Origin: Bacteroidota bacterium
Lineage (GTDB): Bacteria; Bacteroidota; Rhodothermia; Rhodothermales; Rubricoccaceae
Direction: 5' to 3'
DNA: 34,969 bases
Assembly (NCBI GenBank): GCA_039821555.1
Contig: JBCBNX010000005.1
Coordinates: 1-34,969 of the forward strand
The translations under genes were made by a program, and so were the position numbers. The notes under the pieces were generated by a model. That model worked only from the letters and a program-made list of their open reading frames with translations. It was not told the origin of the DNA and searched no databases. Of this stretch, positions 8,645 to 16,166 are shown in pieces (position 1 is the stretch's first letter; every line of letters starts with the position of its first letter).

Positions 8645-11600
8645 TCAGAATTGGTAGGCGAAGCCGAGGGTGATGTGGCGCTGCGGGAGGTAGCGCGCGG
8701 GGTTGAACGGCGGCTGCCCGCTCGACCGGGGGTCTTCGAAGCGCGGGTCGCGCACGGAGCCCGTCACGTCGAAGTCGGTGTTGGTGCGGAAGCGCTCCGG
8801 GTTGGCCGCGATCTCGGCCGGGTCGATGTCCGGGTAGGCTTCGCCCGTGACCGGGTTCACCACGATGCCGTTGTTCTGGTTGAAGAGGTTGGTCACCTCC
8901 AGCGTAATGCGTAGGTCCTGGCCCACGAGCGCGATGCGGCGCTCCAGCGTGAGGTCGAACCACCACCACGGCGCGCCGACCTCGCTGAAGCGGTCCTCCG
9001 GGTCCGCGCTGCGCTCGTAGACGGGGCGCCAGCAGTCGGCGGTCCGCTCGTCGTCCACGTCGCAGCGGGTGCCCGTGAAGGGGTTGGTCTCGTAACCGAC
9101 GAACTCGACGGGCGTGTAGCGCTGGCCGCTGCGGAACGTGCCCGAGAGGAACGCACGGAAGCGGTTGAGGCCCGGCACGCCGAAGAGCGGGTTCGCCTCG
9201 TCGTAGCGGTAGGTCACGCTGCCCTTGAGGTCGATCGGGCGGTCCCAGGCGAGCGGCGTCTCGACGGTGTTGTCGACGTTGCCCTGCTGGAGAAACTGCT
9301 GGAGCGCGTCGTTGTTGGTCGAGGAGAGGCCGGTGGCGCGGCTGTAGGCGGCGTTGATCTGGCCGGTGAAGCGACGGCCGATGCGCTTGGTGTAGCTCGC
9401 TTCGAGGCCACGCACGCGGGCGAAGTCGCCGTTGATGCGCAGCGCGCGCGTCGTCTGGCGGCCCGTCTGGTCCTGAATCTCGATGTCCTGGACGGTGATG
9501 AAGTCGTACTTGTCGCGCCAGAAGGCCGTCAGCGTAAGCGCGTCGTTGGACGTGATCTGGTTGCGGACGCCGAGTTCGTAGGAGATGTCCACCTCAGGGT
9601 TGAGGTTCGGATTGCCGAGGTCGGCGAAGAACGAGCGGTCCTGGTAGACGGGGTTGAGGCCCGCGTAGAGGAACGTCGGGTGCGGCAGGCGGGTCGAGCG
9701 GCCGTAGTTGAAGAACAGCACCTGGTTCTCGCGGACGGGGAAGCTCACGCGCACCTTGGGCAGCAGACGCGTCTTCCAACGCGTGCCGAGGAAGCCGAAC
9801 GTCTCGCTCTCGTAGGACCGCGCGATCTCTTCAAGAATGGGTACGCGGACCCGGTCGCTGACGTCCTCGCCCGCGTCCTCGGCGTCGTAGAACGCGACGG
9901 CGTCGTCCACGAGGTCGTCCACGAAGCCGCCCGGTGCCCAGAACTCCCAGCGCAGGCCCACATTGGCGATGAGGCCGCGGTAGCGGAACTGGTTCTCGGC
10001 GTAGAACGCGGTCTGGCGCGGCTTCACCCGCCACACGTCGCTCGACTCACCGAGGCGGTTCGTCTGGGTCGTCGTGCCGTCGCCGAGCGTGATCGGGGCG
10101 CCGATCCACGGGCGCTCGATGTCGATCCACTGGTAGTCGTTGAGCTTGACCTCGAAGCCGGTCGAAATCTGGTAGCCGCGGTTGGCGGTGAAGCGGCTGA
10201 AGGCGCCCTTGACGGTGACCTCCTCCGCGAAGTGGTCGTGCCAGCGCGTGGCGATGCCGCCGTTGTTGATGAGCCCCGGCCCCGGCAGCACGAAGATGGG
10301 CGTGCCAGGCGGAATGTTCTCCGGGTCGACGCCGCCGGGGAGAAAGAGGTCGCCGGGGTAGTCGACGATGCTCTCGGGGTCGAGCTCGGAGTCGACGTTC
10401 TCGGGGCGCCAGTCGCGGCCGTTGGCGTCGGCGCGGAGGCGCGTGAAGAGGCGCGAGACCTGGAGTTCGTAGTAGGCCTGCGAGCCGATCACGTGGCTCC
10501 AGCGCAGCGTCGAGAGGTTGCTGTCGTGGGCGTACGAGTTGGCGAGGTCGGGCTGCAGCGCGAAGCCGTACTGGAAGCCGGGGCGCACGGCGGCGTCGTT
10601 GCCGGTGACGCGCAGCATGTTCTCGTTCTGGTTCACCGTCAGCGAGCGCGAGTAGCTGCCGGTGAGCTTCATGCCGGGGCGCGGGAGGAAGGTCAGCTTC
10701 GCGACGCCGTTCCAGCGGTTGTCCGTGCGCGGCATCCAGAAGTCGCTCCCGACGATGCTGTTGCGGACCTGGTCGGGGTCCGAGGTGAAGCGGTAGAACT
10801 CGTCGGAGACCTGGGCCTGGGCGCTCACGAAGAAGCGGAGCTTTCCAGGCAGGATCGGCCCCGAGAGCGACGCTTCGAACGTCTCCTCCATGAAGGTGCT
10901 CTCCCAGTCCTGGTTGAAGCCGAGGTTGTCGCGCTTGTGGCTGAGCGTGCCGCGGAACTCGTCGGTGCCCTCCTGCAGCGAGACGGCCACGACGCCCGAG
11001 GTCACGTCGCCCACGTCAGCGCCGACGCCGCCGGTCGTGACCTCGACTTCGGAGAAGGCGTTCGTGCCGAGGTCGAGCCCGAAGCCGGTGCCCGCGAGCG
11101 GGTCTTTCGCCGAGACGCCGTCCACGAGGAACGCGGTCTCGTCCGCGCGTCCGCCGCGGATGTAGAGGCCCGTCGGGTCGCTCACGACGCCCGCCTGGCT
11201 GGCCACGACCTCCGTGACTTCACGCACGGGTGCCGCCTCCATCTGGTCGCGCGAGATCGTGAAGGTGCTCGACGACTCCTCGACGTCCACGAGGGGCGCG
11301 TCGCCCACAATCACGACCTCGTTCTCCGTCGAGAGCACCGCCTCGCCAATCTCGATGTCGAGCCGCGTCGTCTCGCCGTTGTTCACGCGGATGCCGGTGA
11401 ACTGCTTCGTCTCATAGCCGACGAAGCTAACCTGGATGGTGTACTCGCCCGCACGAATGCTCGGGATGACGTAGTTGCCGTCGAAGTCGGTCGCCGAGCC
11501 GAACTGCGTGCCGAGGATGAACACGTTCACGCCCGGCAGCGTCTCGCTGGTGGTGGCGTCGGTGACCGTCCCAGCAATGCGGCCCTGGGCGAAGACCGTG

Positions 11601-11653
11601 GAGGTAACGCTGAGGAGGCCGAACAGGGCCAGCGCCGAGAACACCCGAAGCAT
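8645..11653 (-). CDS. TonB-dependent receptor with carboxypeptidase-regulatory N-terminal domain
   Basis: A 1002-residue outer-membrane transporter of the SusC/RagA-like type. It begins with a signal peptide (MLRVFSALALFGLLSVTSTVFAQ), then a carboxypeptidase D regulatory-like domain (GRIAGTVTDATTSETLPGVNV to FVGYETKQF, about residues 24-100). The plug follows (APVREVTEVVASQAGVV, TGLYIRGGRADETAFLVDG, about 150-260) and then a 22-strand-type barrel ending ITLGFAYQF with the terminal Phe. No SusD partner is adjacent; a large lipoprotein gene is upstream instead. The substrate is unknown; energy would come from TonB-ExbBD encoded elsewhere. The frame is open 43 codons upstream, but ATG at 11653 places the signal peptide at the N-terminus. 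Confidence 0.92.
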   Translation of the reverse strand: MLRVFSALALFGLLSVTSTVFAQGRIAGTVTDATTSETLPGVNVFILGTQFGSATDFDGNYVIPSIRAGEYTIQVSFVGYETKQFTGIRVNNGETTRLDIEIGEAVLSTENEVVIVGDAPLVDVEESSSTFTISRDQMEAAPVREVTEVVASQAGVVSDPTGLYIRGGRADETAFLVDGVSAKDPLAGTGFGLDLGTNAFSEVEVTTGGVGADVGDVTSGVVAVSLQEGTDEFRGTLSHKRDNLGFNQDWESTFMEETFEASLSGPILPGKLRFFVSAQAQVSDEFYRFTSDPDQVRNSIVGSDFWMPRTDNRWNGVAKLTFLPRPGMKLTGSYSRSLTVNQNENMLRVTGNDAAVRPGFQYGFALQPDLANSYAHDSNLSTLRWSHVIGSQAYYELQVSRLFTRLRADANGRDWRPENVDSELDPESIVDYPGDLFLPGGVDPENIPPGTPIFVLPGPGLINNGGIATRWHDHFAEEVTVKGAFSRFTANRGYQISTGFEVKLNDYQWIDIERPWIGAPITLGDGTTTQTNRLGESSDVWRVKPRQTAFYAENQFRYRGLIANVGLRWEFWAPGGFVDDLVDDAVAFYDAEDAGEDVSDRVRVPILEEIARSYESETFGFLGTRWKTRLLPKVRVSFPVRENQVLFFNYGRSTRLPHPTFLYAGLNPVYQDRSFFADLGNPNLNPEVDISYELGVRNQITSNDALTLTAFWRDKYDFITVQDIEIQDQTGRQTTRALRINGDFARVRGLEASYTKRIGRRFTGQINAAYSRATGLSSTNNDALQQFLQQGNVDNTVETPLAWDRPIDLKGSVTYRYDEANPLFGVPGLNRFRAFLSGTFRSGQRYTPVEFVGYETNPFTGTRCDVDDERTADCWRPVYERSADPEDRFSEVGAPWWWFDLTLERRIALVGQDLRITLEVTNLFNQNNGIVVNPVTGEAYPDIDPAEIAANPERFRTNTDFDVTGSVRDPRFEDPRSSGQPPFNPARYLPQRHITLGFAYQF

Positions 11654-11667
11654 CGAGGTCTGTGTTA

Positions 11668-11724
11668 CGTGTTGCGTGGTGCGTGTTTTGGCGTCCGTAC
11701 GCGCAGCACGCGACACGCAACACG
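11668..11724. repeat. Inverted repeat, CGTGTTGCGTG family, copy 1
   Basis: CGTGTTGCGTG at 11668-11678 pairs perfectly with CACGCAACACG at 11714-11724, and partial pairing continues inward. It lies just upstream of the TonB-dependent receptor start, in the gap after the lipoprotein gene. A related hairpin is at 31775-31823. Confidence 0.6.
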
Positions 11725-11788
11725 AAGCAGAGAAGGCACGCACGGAGCGACGAGGGTTGGTGGTGGCGGACGAGCGGGACATGGCGCC

Positions 11789-13615
11789 TTACCGCGGGAA
11801 TTCGAGGCCGTCGAGGATGAGGTTCATGGCGTCGCAGAGCGTTTCTGGCTCGGTGGCGCTTGTGAAGTCCTCGACGGTGCAGTAGGTCAGCGGGTCGTCG
11901 CCGGGCCCGGCGTCGGGCGGCGCGAGGCGGGGGATGCCGGTCGTACTCACGACCTCCAGCCCGAAGAGCGCCACGCGGGCGTCCTGACTGATCGCCGCCA
12001 TCGTGAACGGCCCGTCGAAGCTGCCGCCGCCGGGCGCGAAGAACGGCGCGTCGTAGAGCGGGACGTCGCTGCCGCCCACCTCAAAGGGGACGGTGTTGGT
12101 GAGCGTGCTCGTGACCTCCAGCGGCGGGAGCGGACGGCCCACGCCGGGGACGGCGTCGCGCACGTTCAGGGGATCGCGGCGTACGCGCAGCGTCACGCCC
12201 GTAACTAACGCGTCGAGCGGGAGCACGTTGATGGCGGCGTTCCCGTCGTTGAGTGTCGGGTCGGCGGCGAGCGGCTGCGTCACGGGCGTCTGCACGAAGA
12301 GGCGGCCGCCGTTGGTGAAGAAGAGGTCCATCACCGAGGCCGCAGGCGGCAGGTTGTTGCCAATGGGCGAGTTGGTCGCCGCGTTCGTCACCCAATAGAT
12401 CCGATCCCAGAGCGCGAGCGTCTGCCGCAGTGTCGGGTCGACGGGCGCAGGCAGCGCCGCGGAGAAGTCTGCGGCGTCGGAGCGGAGGATCGTCTCGGAG
12501 AGGTCCCACTCGTCCCACGCGACGGCGTCGCCCGCGAGGCCGAGGCGATCCCGGAGCACCGCGCGGTGGAAGTCCATCACCGTCTCGTCGTTGGTCGTCG
12601 GCAGGCGGGCCGAGCGATAGTCGTTGACGAGCAGGAGGCTGCTCGTGACGGGCTGCACGACGAAGCCACGCAGGAGTGGCGGCGTGTCCGCGTTGTCGTC
12701 GTCGTCCAGCGGCGCAGGATAGCGGATCAGCGGCGAGGTTGCCCCGGCGTCGTCCACGGCGCGGATGTAGAACGCGTTCTCGCCGCCGACGACGAGGCCT
12801 GGCAGCGTGAGTGCGGTACGCTGGAAGCCGCGCCCGAGGTAGACCTCGGCATCGGTCATGCCCTCCGTCTTGGTCTGCGCCACGAGCGTGATGAACGTCG
12901 CGTCGGCCGGGAGTTGTACGAACGCCGTGCTGTCGTTGAGGCTCACCTCGATGGCAGCCAGGTTGCTCTCGCCGTCTGGGTCGCCGGCGGTCCAACCGAA
13001 GGAGAACAGCGGGAATGTCCGCAGCGTGTCGGGCGCGTCCGGGTCGTCTTGGAAGGGCGGCACGTCGGAGGTGCTGAGCCGCAGCGTCGGGTCGGAGTTG
13101 CGGATCGGGAAGACGGTGCGGGCCGGGCTCGGGTCACGCACGCCCTCGTTGTCGATGGCGCGGATCTCCAGCGCGACGTCGGCCTGGGCCTCGCCGAACG
13201 GGATCGGGAGCAGCACGAGCGAGTCGGTCCGCTCGGTGAAGCGCCAGCCCTCCTCATCACCGAGGGGCTCGCTGAGCGCGAAGAAGCGCAGCTCGTAGCC
13301 GTCCACGAAGCCGTCGGGGTCGGTGCCAGTCCAGGCGATGGGGACGGTGCTCGTGAGCCGCAGCGTGTCGCGGAAGAGCACGGTGCCGTCGCCGCCCACG
13401 ATCAGCGTGTCGCTGCCGATGAAGATGGAGTCGCCGGGCGTGCCCGTGAACGTCTCCTCGAAGGCGAGCGGGCCGCGCAGGTCGTCGGAGCGGACGGCGA
13501 GTTCGGTCTCGGGCGGCTGGTTGCCGAGGAAGTCGCCCTCGAAGCCCGTGTCGCAGGCCGCGAGCGCGAGGAGCGCGGCAAACACCAGAGCCACGGCGAC
13601 TCCCCCCGTCCTCAT
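11789..13615 (-). CDS. Large lipoprotein with two Ig/fibronectin-like domains, function unknown
   Basis: A 608-residue lipoprotein. The signal MRTGGVAVALVFAALLALAAC places the lipidated Cys at residue 21. The mature part begins with NQPPETELAV. Two beta-sandwich-like segments follow, each with an AWTGTDPDGFVDGYELRF or FGWTAGDPDGESNLAAIEV type motif typical of Ig/fibronectin-like folds. The second half starts with a hydrophobic strand, SSLLLVNDYRSAR, and looks alpha/beta (WDEWDLSETILRSDAADF, then LWDRIYWVT). This recalls class I amidotransferase-like surface proteins, although no catalytic Cys is evident. A good ribosome site (AAAGGGAG) lies just ahead of ATG 13615. Its position before a TonB-dependent receptor suggests a surface ligand-binding partner; that role is inference. 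Confidence 0.7.
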   Translation of the reverse strand: MRTGGVAVALVFAALLALAACDTGFEGDFLGNQPPETELAVRSDDLRGPLAFEETFTGTPGDSIFIGSDTLIVGGDGTVLFRDTLRLTSTVPIAWTGTDPDGFVDGYELRFFALSEPLGDEEGWRFTERTDSLVLLPIPFGEAQADVALEIRAIDNEGVRDPSPARTVFPIRNSDPTLRLSTSDVPPFQDDPDAPDTLRTFPLFSFGWTAGDPDGESNLAAIEVSLNDSTAFVQLPADATFITLVAQTKTEGMTDAEVYLGRGFQRTALTLPGLVVGGENAFYIRAVDDAGATSPLIRYPAPLDDDDNADTPPLLRGFVVQPVTSSLLLVNDYRSARLPTTNDETVMDFHRAVLRDRLGLAGDAVAWDEWDLSETILRSDAADFSAALPAPVDPTLRQTLALWDRIYWVTNAATNSPIGNNLPPAASVMDLFFTNGGRLFVQTPVTQPLAADPTLNDGNAAINVLPLDALVTGVTLRVRRDPLNVRDAVPGVGRPLPPLEVTSTLTNTVPFEVGGSDVPLYDAPFFAPGGGSFDGPFTMAAISQDARVALFGLEVVSTTGIPRLAPPDAGPGDDPLTYCTVEDFTSATEPETLCDAMNLILDGLEFPR

Positions 13616-13640
13616 CGACTCCCTTTGGTTGCTCTTCGGA

Positions 13641-13705
13641 CTGTCCCCCTCACCCGTGAGGGGGACAACTTGACCACCGTTCAGGTGCGTCAAGCGGGGG
13701 GAGCC
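13641..13705 (-). repeat. 65-bp double-hairpin dispersed repeat, copy 2
   Basis: Read on the reverse strand this starts GGCTCCCCCCGCTTG and ends GAGGGGGACAG, the same length and layout as 5772-5836. The inner stem is CACC/GGTG here instead of CGCC/GGCG, so one base pair has changed on both sides and pairing is kept. The long stem is 11 bp with loop CGGG. It ends 25 bases upstream of the lipoprotein start codon, so it lies in that gene's leader. Confidence 0.75.
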
Positions 13706-13783
13706 ATCAGGCTGCCGAGCGGCCGAAGCAGATGAGGAGTAGCGCACGGAACGCAGGAAGGCGAGCGAAGGGAAGCGAAAAGA

Positions 13784-13813
13784 CCCGCGCGGTCCGGTCA
13801 GAGACCGCGCGGG
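13784..13813 (-). terminator. Hairpin terminator after the T9SS cargo gene
   Basis: CCCGCGCGGTC (13784-13794) pairs perfectly with GACCGCGCGGG (13803-13813) across an eight-base loop. On the reverse strand the stem is followed by TCTTTTCGCTTCCCTT, a T-rich tail. It lies 34 bp beyond the stop of the reverse gene ending at 13847, so it fits an intrinsic terminator or attenuator for that gene within the surface module. Confidence 0.65.
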
Positions 13814-13846
13814 AGGGGTTCGGGAGCAGGCGTCAGCCTGCGGGGC

Positions 13847-16069
13847 TTAGCGTGCGAGGATGAGCTTACCCGTCTCGACGCGGTCCGCCGCAGCGAGGCG
13901 GTAGACATAGACGCCCGGCGCGAGGTCGCTCGCGTCGAAGCGCACGCGCTGCTCGCCCGTCTGGACGGCGTCCACGAGGAGCGCCACGCGGCGGCCCGTC
14001 ACGTCGTAGACGGCGAGCTGCACGTCGGTGGCGGCGTCGAGCGTGTAGACGAACGTCGCGGCGTCGGTGGTCGGGTTCGGGTAGGCCTCGATGAGGCCGC
14101 TTCCCTGCAGGAGGTCGTCCTCGCCGGCGACGGGCATGCCCACGTCCGCGGCGTCGGTCGGGATGAGCTTGAAGTTGCCGAAGCTGTAGTAGAGGAAGCC
14201 CTGGATGAACTCCAGCTGGTCACCGTTGGCGAGGTTGTCGGTGGCGTAGCTCTGCTCGAAGGCCTCGGCGAGGTCGTCGACGCGCAGCGCCTCGGCGTCT
14301 GAGCCCGTCGTGAAGGACCACTCCCCGAAGCCGAGGTTGTTGTCCGTGACCGTGATGTTCTCAAAACGGAGGAGCATGCTCTCGAACTTCTCGGCATCGT
14401 CCGGATTGGCGATGGAGCCCGTCGGGATCGTGAAGTAGCCGTAGGCCCCGGCCCCTGCGTTGGTCACCGAGTAGGTGAGGCTTTCGAGGCGCGTGAAGCC
14501 GAAGTTCTCATTGATGTTCGCCTCGGTGATCGTGATCTCGTCACCGACCTGTACCGCCGCAGCGATGTCGACGAAGGCGGCAATACCCGTGAACTGGCCG
14601 AAGTTCGGGTCTTCCTGCAGAATCAGCGTGCGGTTGCCGTCGTTGTCCACAAAGTCGTCGTTGACGATGGCGACAATGTTCATCGCCACGGCTTCGATGT
14701 CGCCGACGGGGCTGTCGCCCTCGCCGCCGTTGGCCGTCTCCTGGATCTGCGTGATCGAGGTGAGCGGGCCGTCGAAGACGCGGTAGGACGTCGCGGCAAA
14801 GGCGTTGAGGCCGTTGGAATCAGTCACCGTGTAGGTGAGGTTCACGAACTCGCCGGAGGCCGCGAACGCGGGGATCTCGCCCGTGAACGTGCCGTCACCG
14901 TCGCCGTCTTCGAGGACAACGGCGCCGCCACCGCTCGGGCTGCCGTAGTTGACCACGACGGCCGCGATGGTCGCGCCACCGTTGGCCTGCGCGGTGACTT
15001 CCACGGGGAAGGCGTCGGCGGGCGAGAGGATGCCTTCCGGACCTGCCGTGAAGAAGTTGATGGTCGGCGGTGCACCGGTGATCTCGAGGTCCTCGGGGAG
15101 GATCGGGTTGATCACGAAGTTGGCCGCGTCGGGGGTGGCATAGTCGAACGCGCCGTCGTCACCCTGATAGATCAGGAAGCCCTGCAGGTTGGCGAAGCCG
15201 GTCGCCGGGACGTTGAACGGACCGTCGGTGACACACTCCGGCGTGGTGCCCGCCGGGAAGTAGTCTGCCTGGCGGTCGTTGCGGTAGCACACGGAGACGT
15301 CGTACTGGTTGATGAACGGCGCGTCGCCGCTTGCGCCTGCGAAGAGCACGTCGGGGCGGTTGGCGTCCGGGACGCCCTGCACGATCTGGATGCCCTCCAT
15401 GCGGACGTAGTTGCCGACGAAGGCCGTGTAGTTGTTCCAGTTGATCTGGGTCTCGGCACCCGCCGGGGCACCCGCCACCGTGGTGTGGAGGTCGCCGATG
15501 GAGATGCCGATGGGTGCGAGGCGCGGGTCGCCGAGCGCGATCGGGTCGTCGTCAGTGAGTTGGATGGCGTTGGCGTCGACTGGGTTGATCTGCATCGAGT
15601 AGCCGCCGGTGCCCGTGAACGGAGCGACAACGCCGCAGATGGTGACGATGTCGCCCACGAAGAACTGCGCCGAGAGGCCGGAGCCGGTGTTGTCGACGAT
15701 CTGCGCACCGTAGCCCTGCGGGCCCTCGTCGAACGCCGTCACGTCACGGACGAAGTAGTGCACGCGGTTCGGGATGCCAGCATCGTTGGTGCTGGCGAGG
15801 CCCGAGAGCTTGGGGTCGCTCAGGATGACCGCCGTGAACTCGATCGTCTCGCCGACGAGGTCGTTCGCGAGCAGGTCTTGGATCTGGCTGGTTTCGAGGT
15901 TCGCCCCACCCCCGTTGAGCGCGGCGAGGCTCCCGTCGGGCAGGGTGTTGACGTCGAGAAGGGTGACGCGCTGGAAGTCGGTGCCTTCGGTGCCGGAGCA
16001 AACCTGCTGGGCCGAGGCCGCAGGCAGACCGAGCACGAACGCAAGCGCGAGCGTAGCAAGAAGTCGCAT
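13847..16069 (-). CDS. Secreted T9SS cargo protein with OB-like N-terminus
   Basis: A 740-residue exported protein with a signal peptide (MRLLATLALAFVLGLPAASA). About residues 45-170 resemble an OB-fold module (VGETIEFTAVILSDPKL, then FVGDIVTICGVVAPF), a type often found in secreted nucleases and adhesins. A middle beta-sandwich segment (FPVEVTAQANGGATIAAVVVNYG) is followed by a second OB-like module (QVGDEITITEANINENFGF). The last 80 residues are a clear T9SS type A sorting domain: AYPNPTTDAATF, then VYDVTGRRVALLVD, ending APGVYVYRLAAAD...GKLILAR. It should be exported and anchored or released at the surface. No nuclease active site was recognised. It is second in the reverse surface module. 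Confidence 0.8.
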   Translation of the reverse strand: MRLLATLALAFVLGLPAASAQQVCSGTEGTDFQRVTLLDVNTLPDGSLAALNGGGANLETSQIQDLLANDLVGETIEFTAVILSDPKLSGLASTNDAGIPNRVHYFVRDVTAFDEGPQGYGAQIVDNTGSGLSAQFFVGDIVTICGVVAPFTGTGGYSMQINPVDANAIQLTDDDPIALGDPRLAPIGISIGDLHTTVAGAPAGAETQINWNNYTAFVGNYVRMEGIQIVQGVPDANRPDVLFAGASGDAPFINQYDVSVCYRNDRQADYFPAGTTPECVTDGPFNVPATGFANLQGFLIYQGDDGAFDYATPDAANFVINPILPEDLEITGAPPTINFFTAGPEGILSPADAFPVEVTAQANGGATIAAVVVNYGSPSGGGAVVLEDGDGDGTFTGEIPAFAASGEFVNLTYTVTDSNGLNAFAATSYRVFDGPLTSITQIQETANGGEGDSPVGDIEAVAMNIVAIVNDDFVDNDGNRTLILQEDPNFGQFTGIAAFVDIAAAVQVGDEITITEANINENFGFTRLESLTYSVTNAGAGAYGYFTIPTGSIANPDDAEKFESMLLRFENITVTDNNLGFGEWSFTTGSDAEALRVDDLAEAFEQSYATDNLANGDQLEFIQGFLYYSFGNFKLIPTDAADVGMPVAGEDDLLQGSGLIEAYPNPTTDAATFVYTLDAATDVQLAVYDVTGRRVALLVDAVQTGEQRVRFDASDLAPGVYVYRLAAADRVETGKLILAR

Positions 16070-16089
16070 GGTTGGATGGGTTGAGTGGG

Positions 16090-16150
16090 CAAGTGGCAAG
16101 GGACACGTGGCAAGGGCGGAGACACGGTGTCTCGTGAGACCTGCCACTTG
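16090..16150. repeat. Imperfect inverted repeat, GTGGCAAG family, copy 2
   Basis: CAAGTGGCA (16090-16098) pairs with TGCCACTTG (16142-16150). An inner palindrome, GAGACAC-G-GTGTCTC, lies between them. The outer arms share the CAAGTGGCAAGG sequence with the hairpin at 8564-8644. The inner part, CGGAGACAC...GTCTCGTGAG, resembles part of the MITE-like element at 29306-29472. It occupies the gap between the first two genes of the surface module. Confidence 0.55.
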
Positions 16151-16166
16151 ATTCTTGTCACTCTGG

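Noticed and set aside
8645..11653. Treating the receptor and adjacent lipoprotein as a SusC/SusD pair
   Set aside because: The lipoprotein has Ig-like domains and an alpha/beta second half and no TPR-type SusD fold or SusD motifs, so a standard polysaccharide utilisation pair is not supported.
9680..12208. Long forward open frame of 842 codons opposite the TonB receptor
   Set aside because: Composition is dominated by Arg, Glu, Val, Ala and His with no domain, and the reverse strand carries a clear receptor and lipoprotein.
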